DNA from: Priapulus caudatus
Lineage: Eukaryota > Priapulida > Priapulimorpha > Priapulimorphida > Priapulidae
Direction of reading: 5' to 3'
NCBI RefSeq assembly: GCF_000485595.1
Contig: NW_014577706.1
Coordinates: 23,885-60,021, forward strand
DNA length: 36,137 nucleotides
The notes beneath the pieces were generated by a model. The model searched no databases. It saw only the letters and a program-made list of their open reading frames with translations, and was not told the origin of the DNA. Below, in pieces: positions 10,401 to 21,458 of this stretch (position 1 is its first letter; every line of letters begins with the position of its first letter). Made by a program: the position numbers and the translations under genes.

Positions 10401-12795
10401 ACTCACCGAACCACTAATGACGAAAACACAATGGAAATATAGAAAACAATGTAACCCAAAGGGCTCATCTAAATACATTGTTTATTTACATCGCATTTTG
10501 TTAGTCAAATCGTTCGAGCCACCCTACACGAGGCCCTTGCCTATATATAGTTCAGCAATAGCACAGTTTTCGGATCCTACATTTCAGTATTTTTACTAAA
10601 TATACATAGTATAAATATTTAAATGGCCAAACAAAGAGAGAACTATGGTTATCCGAGAGAACGCTCGGCGCTTTTGAGATTGCTGGAAACTGATTTTATT
10701 CCAGGAACCAATAACGGGACCTTCGAGAAATCGAGTAGTGCTACCAAGACAGATGGTAGAAAACTCGGCACTTGCGAGCGATCATAAAAACTATTCTGCA
10801 AGTGAGTAATCGCCTCAAGGGAAATGAAGACAGTACAAGAAAGTTGTTGATAGACAACAATCCAGATCGGGAAGAGCGGCGCACAACGTGCAGCTATCTT
10901 AATGATCTGGAGAAGTATTCGGGAAGGCGTCTTGCATGAACCCAAGCAGCGTTGCTGGAATACGTGCAGGCTGAGGCAGTAAGTGAGGATGACCAATGCC
11001 AATGAGGGCAGGAAGAGGATTTAATGGATATGTAAGTTAACGTATTGTAGTTACACAATAGATCATTTGAATAAACTTGTCGGGCGACAAGAACACAATG
11101 TTCTTTTGTTACCCGAATTTTGTTCTTAGCTTTATCCAAATTTACTTTCATCTTGAAGCGATCAAGGCACATTTTTTAGTTCAGTGAATATCATATTAAG
11201 TGATTTACAGTGTAAAATCGTAAATTTTTAAGCTTTGTTCTCACTCCCCGAATCAGAAGTTTTGCTGTCGCTCTCCTATCATGACCAGTGGTGCACACCC
11301 TACACGCCCCACGCGTCTGACAGCATCGTGCCTCCCGCCTCCACAGCTAATATTAACAGCAGGCACGATGGTGTACAGCACAAGACACGGGCGTTTCGGG
11401 ATGGTTGGAATTTTAACACAACTAGCATACTTTTGATCAATGGTTTGAAGCAACGACTATGGTAGTAACTAGTGGCGCTAATATCGGGGTTCTTCCCCAT
11501 TTTGCCAGAACAAAATAGGCGTCGCACTGTGCTAATTATTTTCTGCCTTGCCAGAAAATATGTAAGAAAGTTTTGTTACAGACTTTTTTTAGATAAGTGA
11601 TGACTCAAAAATGAAAGTTATGTATTTTGTGTTTTGTCATTGTAGTCTAATAAGATCGGTGGACTGCAGCTGATTGGCGAAATTAGTGTCGTCCGTCATA
11701 TGTATTTGCAACACAACGACGGTTGTTCAGGTGAATGGTCTTTCTTTGCAAGTATCGCCGTAATTTAAAAGAATTGGTAGTAGCATATGATTAGACTAAA
11801 TTTAAGTCTGCAGTCATAATCATACAGGATATAAAACTAAAAGAGACCATAAATGTTTCAGGCATACAGTTACCTACAGCCAGCAGCACCTAATCCAATG
11901 AAAAGAAATAACTGCAGAATAAGGAAGAAGTGTGCACTAGCACAAAGGTAGATATTTTTATTATCGTTATAACATATTCTTGTCATGATGCAGAATCTTT
12001 GCCGTGCTGGTTGGTCACAACACTAATTTAACAGCCATATCATTATCAATACCATATCTCAGCCCTAATATAGCACTCATATTATATCATAGAATCAATA
12101 TATGAATATACTTCATTATATAATATGTAAATAACTATATATTTTAATAATATATTATTTATATTATATATATTGTATTTATATTATTTATAATAATTAA
12201 TTATTTAAAGAGTCTGGGTTGGCACAACAAATTTTAACTCTACCTATATAATATCAATCAATATGATGTATATCATCAATTATATTATTAATAAATATTA
12301 ATTAATATTTAAAACATAAGCGATTACATTTTAATTTTATTATAATTTATATAATTTTAATAATATTAAATTCTCTCACGTTATTTTTACAGGAAAGGGG
12401 AGCAAGGAAAAGGAAAGAAAAGAAAAGGCGAGCGATGTGTTTTTGGAGTCTATGTTACGCTATTGAAAGAGTCTGATGAGCCAGTTTTGGGATGCGGATG
12501 AGCGTCCGCCGCATTGAAAGACAGGAGAGAGAAGAAAATGACAAAGAAGTAGACAGGAGTAGAAGAAGAGAAAGAAGGATGCCGCAATCATGAATTTCGT
12601 ATGTTTAGCATGTTAGACTGGAAACTTTAACGTTCATACAGCCTTCCTGGACGAACAGCCACAAACAGCGTATTATTCTTGCATCAGGCAGGAGATGAAT
12701 TATCCTTTCTATACACTATAAAGTACACTAGTATACCCGAGTTTACGCAATCGTATGCGACAAAGCTTAGCATAGCAATTTGTGCAGTACAGGGT
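10208..12795 (+). repeat. Right half of the two-gene repeat unit, copy B
   Basis: This is a direct repeat of 1-2,560, matching from CGTCC(C)GGGACGAGCGTG to GACAAAGCTTAGCATAGCAA. It is of similar length, with many one-base differences. It ends shortly before the 25-N gap. Confidence 0.88.
10623..12618 (+). pseudogene. Myb/SANT-like DNA-binding protein, copy B (frame broken)
   Basis: Same gene model as the copy at 388-2,392. ATG is at 10,623, the exon 1 donor GTAAG follows at about 11,032, exons 2 and 3 lie near 11,648-11,732 and 11,862-11,950, and the coiled-coil exon starts after TTTTTACAG at 12,392. The acceptor here reads ACAG where copy A reads TTAG. The sequence again encodes WETDFIP-like and KKVVD-like blocks and SDVFLESM, with several frameshifts. 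Confidence 0.55.
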
Positions 12796-12877
12796 AATTT
12801 AAGACTCGCATAAGTGGACACTTCTTCGACAGCATTTTGTGTCGACTTGGTTTTTGTGTCGTCAAAATATGGCGCGT

Positions 12878-12902
12878 NNNNNNNNNNNNNNNNNNNNNNN
12901 NN
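12878..12902. other. Assembly gap of 25 N
   Basis: A run of exactly 25 N separates the error-rich repeat block from clean sequence. A fixed small number usually marks a gap of unknown or negative estimated size. Confidence 0.99.
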
Positions 12903-14213
12903 CGTTCGTATGTCTGTACGTGCTACGATCGTCTCTTCTGCTGCCGCGCGCTCTCCTCTGCTCTAGTAGGCTATTTTATGATCTCTATGGGTATGTTGTA
13001 CCTGTGGGGCCTGTATCACATGCATGACCCATAGTGTGACTAGCTCTATGAGCATGCTCTCCCCTAGTCGTCCTAACTATATTATTCAAAATTCCCCAAC
13101 AATGAAATAACTTATCTCGAAGGTGCGTCATCGTGCGACCGGAGGCGCCTTCATCAGCAATGTGGGCCTAACTTCGTTTGTCTAGACTTGAAGTAATTCT
13201 GTTCACTTTTTATGGTTAAATTGCTGCATTATACTTCTTATTTTACTATATTGTTTGATGTGAACATACACTCATGACGCATACATAGCCCATAGCAAGC
13301 AATTAATGTTATGAACACTAATATCAAATCGTCCAGGTTTTTTTTGATTTTTAACTAGATTAGAAACAATTTTATCAGGTAAGAATTTGACGATACGTTT
13401 AGTCCTGTTAGTTCTTACTTTTAATGTAAAAAAATGGCAACAAAAATTTTACAAATTTTACCATAGAAAATTCGTGACGTAGTCAATTTAAGTGCAGTTA
13501 AAGTTAAACATTAATGTTGGGAACACTCCTAATGGAGTATCACCCAACCATACCTACTGCTGTTCATGTGTGCACTGTACACCCATCAATAATAGCGGCT
13601 GCTATGTAAGGTCGCGTGTAATTAGGAAATGGCCGTCTTAGTTTATTTTCATCTTAGCTGCTCCAATTCTCGTAAACGTTCAGTGTTTCTCTTGATAATA
13701 CCAGACATATTCGACATAACATATCATGCATATATGGGCACAACATGTGTGGTAGTAAACGAATTTTCCCAAAGGTTTTACAAGTTTTTTTCCATAATGA
13801 ACAGAGCTCTGATGAATATTTTTGTGCAATTTACTGGTAATTTGTCATTTAAACATGCAAAGCAATTTAATATGTTGACTCTACTTTCAGTAGTTATTGT
13901 ATTTGTAAAAATTTTAGGTGTGCATGCAATCAAGTCAGGAGTACATAAATAGAAAATATAGAATGTATAATAGAATCTGTCTATGTATTCCTGATCAAAT
14001 GATACCTTGTAATCTTCTGTAGTGTACGTAAGAAATGTCTGAACATCTCTAATAATTCAGTAATGTTTAAATGATGAACTAAAAAATACATCCTAAGTTG
14101 GGCATGCATGAGTTAATTGGTTGACGCATCTCGGTATGTAGCTCAAGCAACATCATGATCATATTGCAAGAAAACAAATTGTTTGTTTAGTGCAACTACT
14201 GTTATTGTTTCAG
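12903..14213. other. AT-rich region upstream of the recognised CFAP418 exons
   Basis: No coding exon could be recognised here. The open frame at 13,629-13,952 is AT-rich and resembles no family. The missing 5' exons of CFAP418 should lie in this stretch, in the N gap, or upstream of the repeat block. Confidence 0.5.
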
Positions 14214-15241
14214 TGCCAAATGTGTACCTGTTTACCTGGCAGGGAGTAGGTGTGAAATCGGAGTGGCAAGCGCTTTGACTCAAAGGTATAATTAGATGTG
14301 TGGTACTATGCTCAGTTCCAGCCTTCCTTCGGAGATATTAAATGCAGTTTAGATAGTGATTCATTTGAAAAATCATTTTGATATTTGATAGATAAATTTT
14401 AACTGTATACACGTCTGCTGTGTATGCTATGGTAAACAAAAATAAGAGTAAACAAAATAAAAGTCAAATATTCACTGGTTAAGTTTGTGTACTTGTACCT
14501 ATCAAGGTTTACCTAAAACAGTGGGTACAAGTAAGTAAATTTTATGTATAATGAACATACAATCATTTCAAATGTATTATAATCTAGAATTGAGGGTTAA
14601 ATGGTTTGATTGTATTATTTTTATGCATGGAAGTATAATTTATCAGTGTGGTTTTCGACATTTCAGGGCCTGCGATAAATTAAGATGCACCGATTGTGAC
14701 TTTAAATGTGTCATGTACAACGACTACAAGTGGAGAGATGACATTGACTACTTGTTCTTGAGAAACAATGTGCCTGATTTTGCAAAGCTCAAGGAAAAGC
14801 TTTTAGTCAGAAAAGGTATAAATACGATCACAGGGTTTATGTGGAGTTATTTTGAAGTGTTATTTTCAAGGTCCTGGAGTCTAGACTATGGTCCTGGAAA
14901 GTACTGGAAAATACTTATTGTGTTTGGTCCTAGAAAGTAATTGAAATTTAGTTCATGTCAATCTTGTCCAAGAGAAAATAAAACTTGCTTCATGAACGAG
15001 TTTTCCTGCTATCCCTCGCCACCTAATTTTGTTTAGGGAGTCTTGGGTATATGTTAATGCAATACTGCATTTTGTCATCATCGTACTGTGGATATCTTGC
15101 TTTGGCCAGTGTTGATGAGGCAATTACCGTTGTATTGCAGGCTTCAGGGCCTATGCATGCCAGTGCAAGTGGAGGTCAGTAAATCAGGTGGTGGACATAC
15201 GCGATGACCCCGACATCAAGTGGGTGTGTGGTAAACACTAA
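14214..15241 (+). CDS. CFAP418: CFAP418 (C8orf37) homologue, 3' three exons
   Basis: Exons are 14,214-14,285, 14,667-14,815 and 15,141-15,241 (TAA). The first begins after TTGTTTCAG and reads KCVPVYLAGSRCEIG. The second begins after CATTTCAG and reads ACDKLRCTDCDFKCV, then YLFLRNNVPDFAKLKEKL. The last begins after ATTGCAG and reads GFRAYACQCKWRSV and ends in WVCGKH. Phases agree at both junctions (AG|G for Arg, G|GC for Gly). This is the conserved cysteine-rich C-terminal part of CFAP418, a small protein of the ciliary base and photoreceptors whose loss in humans causes retinal dystrophy and a Bardet-Biedl type syndrome (family knowledge). Key cysteines of the LRC..CDF and YACQC motifs are present. 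The acidic N-terminal exons are not found, so the gene is partial here. Codon use is AT-rich, unlike the neighbouring FASTKD gene. Confidence 0.93.
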
Positions 15242-15297
15242 ACATCCAGCCGCCAGTATCACACCATTGTGCAATTTATTCAAGGCAAGTATGCGCC

Positions 15298-15303
15298 AAT
15301 AAA
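15298..15303 (+). terminator. Poly(A) signal AATAAA of CFAP418
   Basis: AATAAA lies 57 bases after the CFAP418 stop codon, a usual spacing for a short 3' UTR. Confidence 0.7.
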
Positions 15304-17800
15304 AAGCAGTTGGAATTTGTCCCATGTGAATGCTATTGTTGTGCATCCACTTTTGCCCACATCCTATTCCGAGAGATGGATGGTGGTGGTGGGTGGCTAT
15401 TGCAGCAGTCACTAGTAAGGCAGGCATAAAATCAGCTGTGAAGGTTCATTCCCTCCTTGATCTATGAATTTTAGAAAATGTTAACCAACTCACTATTTAT
15501 ATATATAGGTCACTGGCAGCCGCTTACACTTAAACTTTTCACTGAAAATTATTTTTAAAGAGAGTAGCATCAAACAATGAGTTTTAGGATGAGGTATCGC
15601 AGGTGGTTTTAAAGATTATTTGCCTACTAATGTCGCTGATAGTTTTGCATGTTACAGTGCATGCTATAGGTTTTATTATTTACATTTGGCTCTAATCTGC
15701 TGTTAATTAATGCATCTACATTAGATATTATATTACAGTATTACTTGTGCTTTTTCCATATATTGCATAGTAACAAAAACACAAATGTTCGTAATTTGAT
15801 AAAACTCAACTGATATTTGGAACAGTCTCTTTCTTTTTGAAAGCATGCATTGCAGTGCTTGTAACTGTAGCTACTGAATCAGCATAGGGGGGATATAAAG
15901 TATTAACACTATATTGAATTAGTTTCTTTTACTTCATGTCTGAAATTATACCTCATGACCCATGTGGACCATGTATTCACGTGTGCTAGTTATTTGCCTG
16001 TAATTGTATGTTTGAAAATTTTATATTATGTGGATGTAATATGTGATAGCACGTATTAACTTTATGTCAATTGAAAACGTTAAATCACCACCCACAGGCT
16101 ATCTAGCATTTGCATATATATATTCATACACATTATTTGAAATAGTAATAGTCTAATTACTACAGAACTGCTGGTTTGTGCACCGGACATGTTTATATAA
16201 CTGTTGATCATCATCATGATCGACATGATGCTAAGAGTGTGAAATGTCATTTCTAAAAGCGTTTCAACTCATCAAAGTATAATGAGTCACTATTTTTTTC
16301 CTAGATTGATATGGGAAATATTCACTTCATTATTGTACACTACGTGACATTTTACATTGTAGCGCTAGTTTGGGCAAACTCACTAATCCCAGGGTCGAAA
16401 ATTCGTGATATATTTCTATGATATTCCGTTTTAAATCACACCAGTTGTGTTCCACACGTATTAAATTGTACTGGTCCAAAGTCAGGGATATTCTGTTGAA
16501 CGGTTGGTTAGAATTCTAAATTACAATACCTTAGCATTTCATCTAACTTTCGATTCGTACTTCAATCATCTAACTCTCAAATCGTAATTTTCAGTGATGG
16601 CTAGGTTCGTTATATAGTGAGTAGCAGTGCGTAGATATTGTAAAGAGGGTATGCATCCGAGAGACTTGCCCTGGGCGTGTTCGTTTGATTGCTGTCATCC
16701 GTTTTGCGTGGTTTTTGTATGACACTTGAATAATTTGAAACGCGATTGATAAGAAATATGTTTTTATTTGTTGTTGCTGTATTGTTTATTTATTGAATAG
16801 AGACATTTTATGTTTTTTGTCATGTAGGTATTGAGATTGCGCGTCAGTTTTTTTGCTGCTTTCACACCTGATATTAAATTTTGACAGCACATGTTCGCTT
16901 CTTGTTTATTGTTATGTGTTGCTACACATGTAATGTGCAAAATTATAATATCCACATATATAATATGGTTCCATGATATCAGGAGTGTATCAATACTATA
17001 TATATAAAATTATATCCTATTATATTATATAGTATACTGCTATATAAAAAAAATTTTAGATATACAATTCGGATCTTGTCATGCTGGAATTGCCTGACAC
17101 AGAGATATGCATCTCGAAAAGCTCGCTTATTAAAACTTAAACACCCTTAATCTATTATTTGAATTTATTTTTTCTGATCATGGGTGTGTCGTGTGTGATT
17201 TTACTTCTGATATATTATATTATATATATACTTATATAGTATATATATATTAAATATATATAAAAGAACGGACAAAGCAGATTGTCCAATCATCAACTGA
17301 ATACACACACCACACACTATATATATATAATATATTGATTATATATATATACTCCTGAGTTATGAGGTCACATGTTCTGCCTATCATCGTTTAGTATTAG
17401 TATTAAAGTTTTAGTTATCTGCTCTATATCTATAGTGTTTCTCAATAATTCGTGGATAGCTGCCTCTGGATTGCTGTGGTTGAGGTGAGTTTCTGTGTAC
17501 GTAGCGCCCGTGCCACATTATCAAGAGAGAACGAAAAATTCTAATTCATTTTCCAGTTGTATTCTCAAACGTGGCTTGGTGTTGAAGTGTGACTACCTAG
17601 TCATGTGGTTGTTTTATTGTGGAAAAACAGTTCCATAAGACGTTGAACTTGAAAATTTTGGCAAGGCGTCTTCAGCTGATGTTCTTTCCAGTGCTATACG
17701 CTTACAAGCTTTATACACATCCCAAAATTACACACGCATCACGCACGCATACATGCACGCGACGCTCGTATGCACACTCTCTCCCTCCACACACTCTCTC

Positions 17801-17803
<3 letters not shown>

Positions 17804-17868
<65 letters not shown>
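17804..17868. repeat. (CA)n microsatellite
   Basis: About 65 bases of CA dinucleotides with one CG interruption. The open frames across it are artefacts of the repeat. Confidence 0.97.
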
Positions 17869-17870
<2 letters not shown>

Positions 17871-18678
17871 TCTTACTCACAGTGCCTACTTGATAGCCTT
17901 CGTTGCCTGGAGTAAGCCAACGTTTCCCTACAATGGGAGATGTCTGAGTCTAGTCTACTTTAATAATGATTATGTCAATGGTAGGGTTAGCTGTAGCTTA
18001 GTTAGCATGACTGAGAGTAGTATTGTAACTTGTATTTTCGAGTGCTCGCGAGTATGTTTGAAAAATGGGTCGGCAGATCTAGAAATGTTTGAATTTCTTT
18101 CTAGCAGTCTTCATATGCCATAATTTTGAGTTTGCGCAGTACAGTTCTTAAAATTTGAAAATCTCAATAAATTACCAGCTTTATCAGGTGTATCAGGGTA
18201 ACATTCTCAATGCACTTGTGTAGGATACCAATGCAACAAAAATGTATACGTGGTAAAGCTTTGATCATGTGGAAATAAACACATCGTCTGTCAATTTAAC
18301 CTAAACATGGTAATATGTTAGTTTTATTAATTGATGCATGTTGGATTTTTTGCATGTTATTTGTTGACAACCATGAAATGCTATTATGTATTTAAAGTGT
18401 AAGCTACTCTACTCATCCTCGGCGAATGTGCTTGTTTGCAATTCATATTCTCCATTTTCATTTCCAAAATTTTCTCTGGTTTATTTTTAGCCGGTTTTTC
18501 TGCACTATCGTATCAATTATCATCTGTATACAGTATAGTATTCTGTTTATAAAAACTTTCTTCTTGCATATGCAACTTATTTCCCCTCAACCTTCACTCT
18601 GCGACTTCACATATCTCTCCATCCGTTTCTGCAAGTTTGTTTGCTTTTATTTCTCACCGCTGTCGTTTGTTGTTACAC

Positions 18679-18685
18679 CCCGCAG
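18679..18685 (+). other. Probable splice acceptor in front of the FASTKD start codon
   Basis: A C/T-rich tract at about 18,560-18,680 ends in CCCGCAG, 19 bases before ATG 18,705. Base composition changes abruptly here from AT-rich to GC-rich, which supports an intron in the 5' UTR and the internal start codon. Confidence 0.6.
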
Positions 18686-18704
18686 GAAGCACGAATCTAA
18701 AGTT

Positions 18705-20726
18705 ATGTATGCCGCTGGGGCGAGATCACTATGCATGTGGCGCCACCTCACCAGAGCACCCGCCGCCTCTCTCGTAGAGTCGCTGAGACGCGGCGTGGCG
18801 TGTAGCGGCGCGCGGCTAGCGGCGCCGGACGACGACAAAGAAAAGAGCATCCTGCTCGGCACCACGTACCTCCTCCAGCAGGACGGGCTGGAGATCCAGG
18901 AAATGCCCGTGAACCTGCGTAAGAAAGCGAGCGTCACCTTCGAATCGTGCGCCGCGGAGGATGCGGCGGCGGCGGAGGCGGCGTCGCCGCGGCAACCAGC
19001 GATCGCGCTGCAGCGGGACAGCGGGCTGCGGGCAGAGCTGCGTGCGTGCGCGTCGTTCCGAGAGGTGCAGCTGCTGCTGGAGCTACCCTCGGAGCAGGTG
19101 ACTCCCGAGGCAGCCGTCTACGTGCTGCAGCGCCTGCTACAGCTGCACCCGCTCAGCGTGCCCGAGAAGGAGCCGTTCACCCAGGGGGCGCTGGTGAGCT
19201 ACCTCTGCCGCAAGGTGGCGCGCTGCGCGGCGAGTCTCTCCGCCGACGCGCTCGCCGTCGCGCTCCGCACCGGCGCCCTCTATGCGGATGTTCTCGACGA
19301 CGCGCTCGTCGGCGCCGTCGCCGCGGAAACGACGCGGCGGCTCGCCGACGACGGCGCACGCTACCCGGTCAGCGCCCTCTGTGAGCAGGCGGGCGTGCTC
19401 GCGCGGAGCGGCGTGGGGGCGCCACTCGACGCGCTGCTGCGGCGGCTGTGGCTCGAGATTGGGAACCGCTACGAGGAGATCGACGAGGAGAGCGTCGTCG
19501 TCGTCATGGCGGCGCTGCGGCACGCGACGCGCGACGAACGCTACCTGCTGCGCCTCGTCGAGCGGCGGCTGCTCGCTTGTTTCTGGAAGCTCGACGCCGA
19601 CGACGTCGTCGCGGTCGCCGACCTCTCGCGCGACCTAGGACTCGGCCGCGAGCGTTTCCTCGCGGAGCTGTCCCGCTGGCCGCGCGTCTACTTTCACAAG
19701 CTCACCGACGCGCGGCTCATGGCGGTCGTTCGCTGCCTCGCGCACTTCGACCACCGCTCGCCGACGCTCGTGAGACCCCTCGAGCGCTACATCGCCGCCC
19801 GCGTCGCCCACCAGGTGGAGCAGCTGTCGCCGGAGCTCGTCGCCGCGGCGATGCGCTACTGCGTGGCGTGCCGCGTCGTCTCGGAGCCGCTGTTCGCGGC
19901 TGCGGCCCGCTTCGTCGCGCGGCGCGCTAGTGAGATCTCGCCTGCGACCATCGTCGCGATCGCCCGCGCGTACGGCGAGCTCAACCACGTGCCGACGAAC
20001 GCCGCTGAGCTGTTCGGAGCGCTCGAGTCGATCCTGCACGACGACTTCGCCGCGTTCTCCCCGGCGGACGTCGTCGACTTGTTTGCGTCGTTCGTCTACG
20101 TTCGCCGCTACCCGCTGAACTTCACGAAGCGCGTGTTCAACGCGGTGTTCCTCGCGCGGCTGGAGCGGGAGACGGACGCGGCGGCGGCGGCGGCGGCGTG
20201 GGTGAAGCTGAGAGCGCTGGACGCCGCGCTCACGCTCGAGTGCAGGGGGCGCCACCGCGGCCCGCTGCTGCCGGCCGACCGCTCAGCGAAGAGCCTCGCG
20301 ACGGACGCGCGGCTGGCGCGGGCTCGCCGTCACCTCGTGCGTCCGCTCGCCGACCTTCTCGGCGGGACAGAGTTCTTCGAGGATTCGGTCGTCGTCGCCG
20401 GCGTGCCGCTGCTCGCCGCGTACGTGCTAGATTTCGAGGTGCGGCTGAACGGGCGTGGCGAGGTGGTTGCGTACCGAGGGGGCGCCGGCGTAGTGACGCG
20501 TCGCGCCGTGCTCATACACCCGCCCGAGCACTACACGCACGGCGGGAAGATGCTGATGGGCGAACAAGCGATGCGGGTGCGCCACCTGTCGCTGCTCGGC
20601 TACCAGGTGGCGCAACTGCAGCTGTCGAAGATCGACGCGCTGAGGCAGAAGCCGAGGCAGGAGCTGATGGAATACCTGCGTGCGAACGTGTTTCCCGGCG
20701 AGGAGTCAAACTCTAGGTGGCGCTGA
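18705..20726 (+). CDS. FASTKD3: FAST kinase domain-containing protein, FASTKD3-like (mitochondrial RNA regulator)
   Basis: One coding exon of 673 residues, close to the usual ~660 of FASTKD3. The ATG at 18,705 was chosen because a pyrimidine tract and CCCGCAG at 18,679-18,685 mark a splice acceptor just upstream; the longer open frame to 18,426 is AT-rich and looks intronic. The N-terminus (MYAAGARSLCMWRHLTRAP...) is Arg/Ala-rich and suits a mitochondrial targeting peptide. Residues ~380-475 form FAST_1 (AYGELNHVPTNAAELFGALE; YPLNFTKRVFNAVFLARL), ~499-580 FAST_2, and ~600-662 a RAP domain (GEQAMRVRHLSLLGYQV). FASTKD proteins act in mitochondrial RNA metabolism; FASTKD3 affects specific mitochondrial mRNAs (family knowledge). 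The choice of FASTKD3 over FASTKD1, 2, 5 or TBRG4 rests on the C-terminal half by eye. There is a seven-alanine run at ~492-498. The gene is extremely GC- and CpG-rich, which opens long spurious frames on both strands. Confidence 0.85.
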   Translation: MYAAGARSLCMWRHLTRAPAASLVESLRRGVACSGARLAAPDDDKEKSILLGTTYLLQQDGLEIQEMPVNLRKKASVTFESCAAEDAAAAEAASPRQPAIALQRDSGLRAELRACASFREVQLLLELPSEQVTPEAAVYVLQRLLQLHPLSVPEKEPFTQGALVSYLCRKVARCAASLSADALAVALRTGALYADVLDDALVGAVAAETTRRLADDGARYPVSALCEQAGVLARSGVGAPLDALLRRLWLEIGNRYEEIDEESVVVVMAALRHATRDERYLLRLVERRLLACFWKLDADDVVAVADLSRDLGLGRERFLAELSRWPRVYFHKLTDARLMAVVRCLAHFDHRSPTLVRPLERYIAARVAHQVEQLSPELVAAAMRYCVACRVVSEPLFAAAARFVARRASEISPATIVAIARAYGELNHVPTNAAELFGALESILHDDFAAFSPADVVDLFASFVYVRRYPLNFTKRVFNAVFLARLERETDAAAAAAAWVKLRALDAALTLECRGRHRGPLLPADRSAKSLATDARLARARRHLVRPLADLLGGTEFFEDSVVVAGVPLLAAYVLDFEVRLNGRGEVVAYRGGAGVVTRRAVLIHPPEHYTHGGKMLMGEQAMRVRHLSLLGYQVAQLQLSKIDALRQKPRQELMEYLRANVFPGEESNSRWR

Positions 20727-20799
20727 TTGTACCGCCTGTTCGTTTGTTGGCATTCAGTGGGTAAATGCTAGACTATTAAATAATATTAATTATACTAAT

Positions 20800-20805
20800 A
20801 ATAAA
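20800..20805 (+). terminator. Poly(A) signal AATAAA of the FASTKD gene
   Basis: AATAAA lies 74 bases after the stop codon, in AT-rich sequence. Confidence 0.6.
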
Positions 20806-20959
20806 TGATAAATTTTATGCGGGGTTGTTGCAACCCTATTATACCCAGGTTTGCAAATGTTAGCTGGTGGCGCCATCTTGCGGTCATACATCAATAGACA
20901 TGTGAATAACAATACACATGTATTCACACAACGTAGGCTAGGTAATTATGGTAAAATAT

Positions 20960-21450
20960 CAGTGTTGTAGGTCTCGAGGCCGGTCTTGGCCTCGAGACCG
21001 GCCTCGAGATCTTTTTCCTTGTTCTCGGTCTCGGTCTTGGCCTCGGAGTGCAATGACTCGGACTCGTAACGTTTTCAATGGCTCGATTAAGATTCTTGTC
21101 CCTTTGCGCTTTTTCGACCACTTCTTTCTCTTCTTCTACCACTTCGAATGTACTATCACTCTCTCATTTGGTTCAACAAGCCGTGTCATTCTCGTAAAAC
21201 ACAAATGGATTCGTTACTTTGACACGTTTCGTATGACTCGTGTCTCTGTGTTTTCGGCTGACTATACACTTTCGAATGTCTACGATGCACTGTTGCGATT
21301 TTTTCCCTTTTTTCCCCTTTTTCCCGATTTTTTCCCTTTTTTCCCTTTTTCCCCGATTTTTTTCCTTTTTCCGATTTTTTTCCTTTTTTTAATCAAAACT
21401 GGACTCGGACTCGGACTCGGAGGGGGGGTTCGGACTCGACTACAACACTG
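20960..21450. mobile_element. hAT-type MITE with 8-bp target duplication
   Basis: The 491-bp element starts CAGTGTTGTAG and ends CTACAACACTG, an exact 11-bp terminal inverted repeat of the CAG-type used by hAT transposons. It is flanked on both sides by the identical octamer TAAAATAT (20,952-20,959 and 21,451-21,458), the target-site length of hAT elements. Inside are a 12-bp hairpin (GGTCTCGAGGCC at 20,970-20,981 with its inverse after 6 bases), GACTCG repeats at both ends and a pyrimidine-rich TTTTTCCC core. It has no credible coding capacity; the open frame 20,948-21,565 is low-complexity. It sits just downstream of FASTKD, and the exact duplication suggests a fairly recent insertion. Confidence 0.9.
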
Positions 21451-21458
21451 TAAAATAT

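Larger units (their letters stand above)
15304..18685. other. AT-rich intergenic region with microsatellites
   Basis: No gene recognised. It holds TA-rich runs (about 16,990-17,350) and a CA array (17,804-17,868). GAGGTGAGTTTC near 17,485 looks like a splice donor and could end a non-coding first exon of the FASTKD gene, but nothing confirms this. Confidence 0.5.

Noticed and set aside
13629-13952. 107-residue open frame upstream of CFAP418
   Set aside because: AT-rich, no match to the CFAP418 N-terminus (acidic DDLD-type) or to any family I know, no splice signals in phase with the next exon.
18426-18704. Upstream extension of the FASTKD open frame (93 residues)
   Set aside because: AT/pyrimidine-rich, Phe/Ile-rich and ends at a clear splice acceptor; it reads as intron, not protein.
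19137-20255. Long open frames on the minus strand and other frames inside FASTKD
   Set aside because: They are by-products of very high GC content; they are Arg-rich with no domain, while the + frame carries FAST and RAP motifs.
20821-20835. GGGTTGTTGCAACCC palindrome after the FASTKD gene as a terminator
   Set aside because: Hairpin terminators are not expected in an animal gene; the AATAAA signal already explains 3' end formation.
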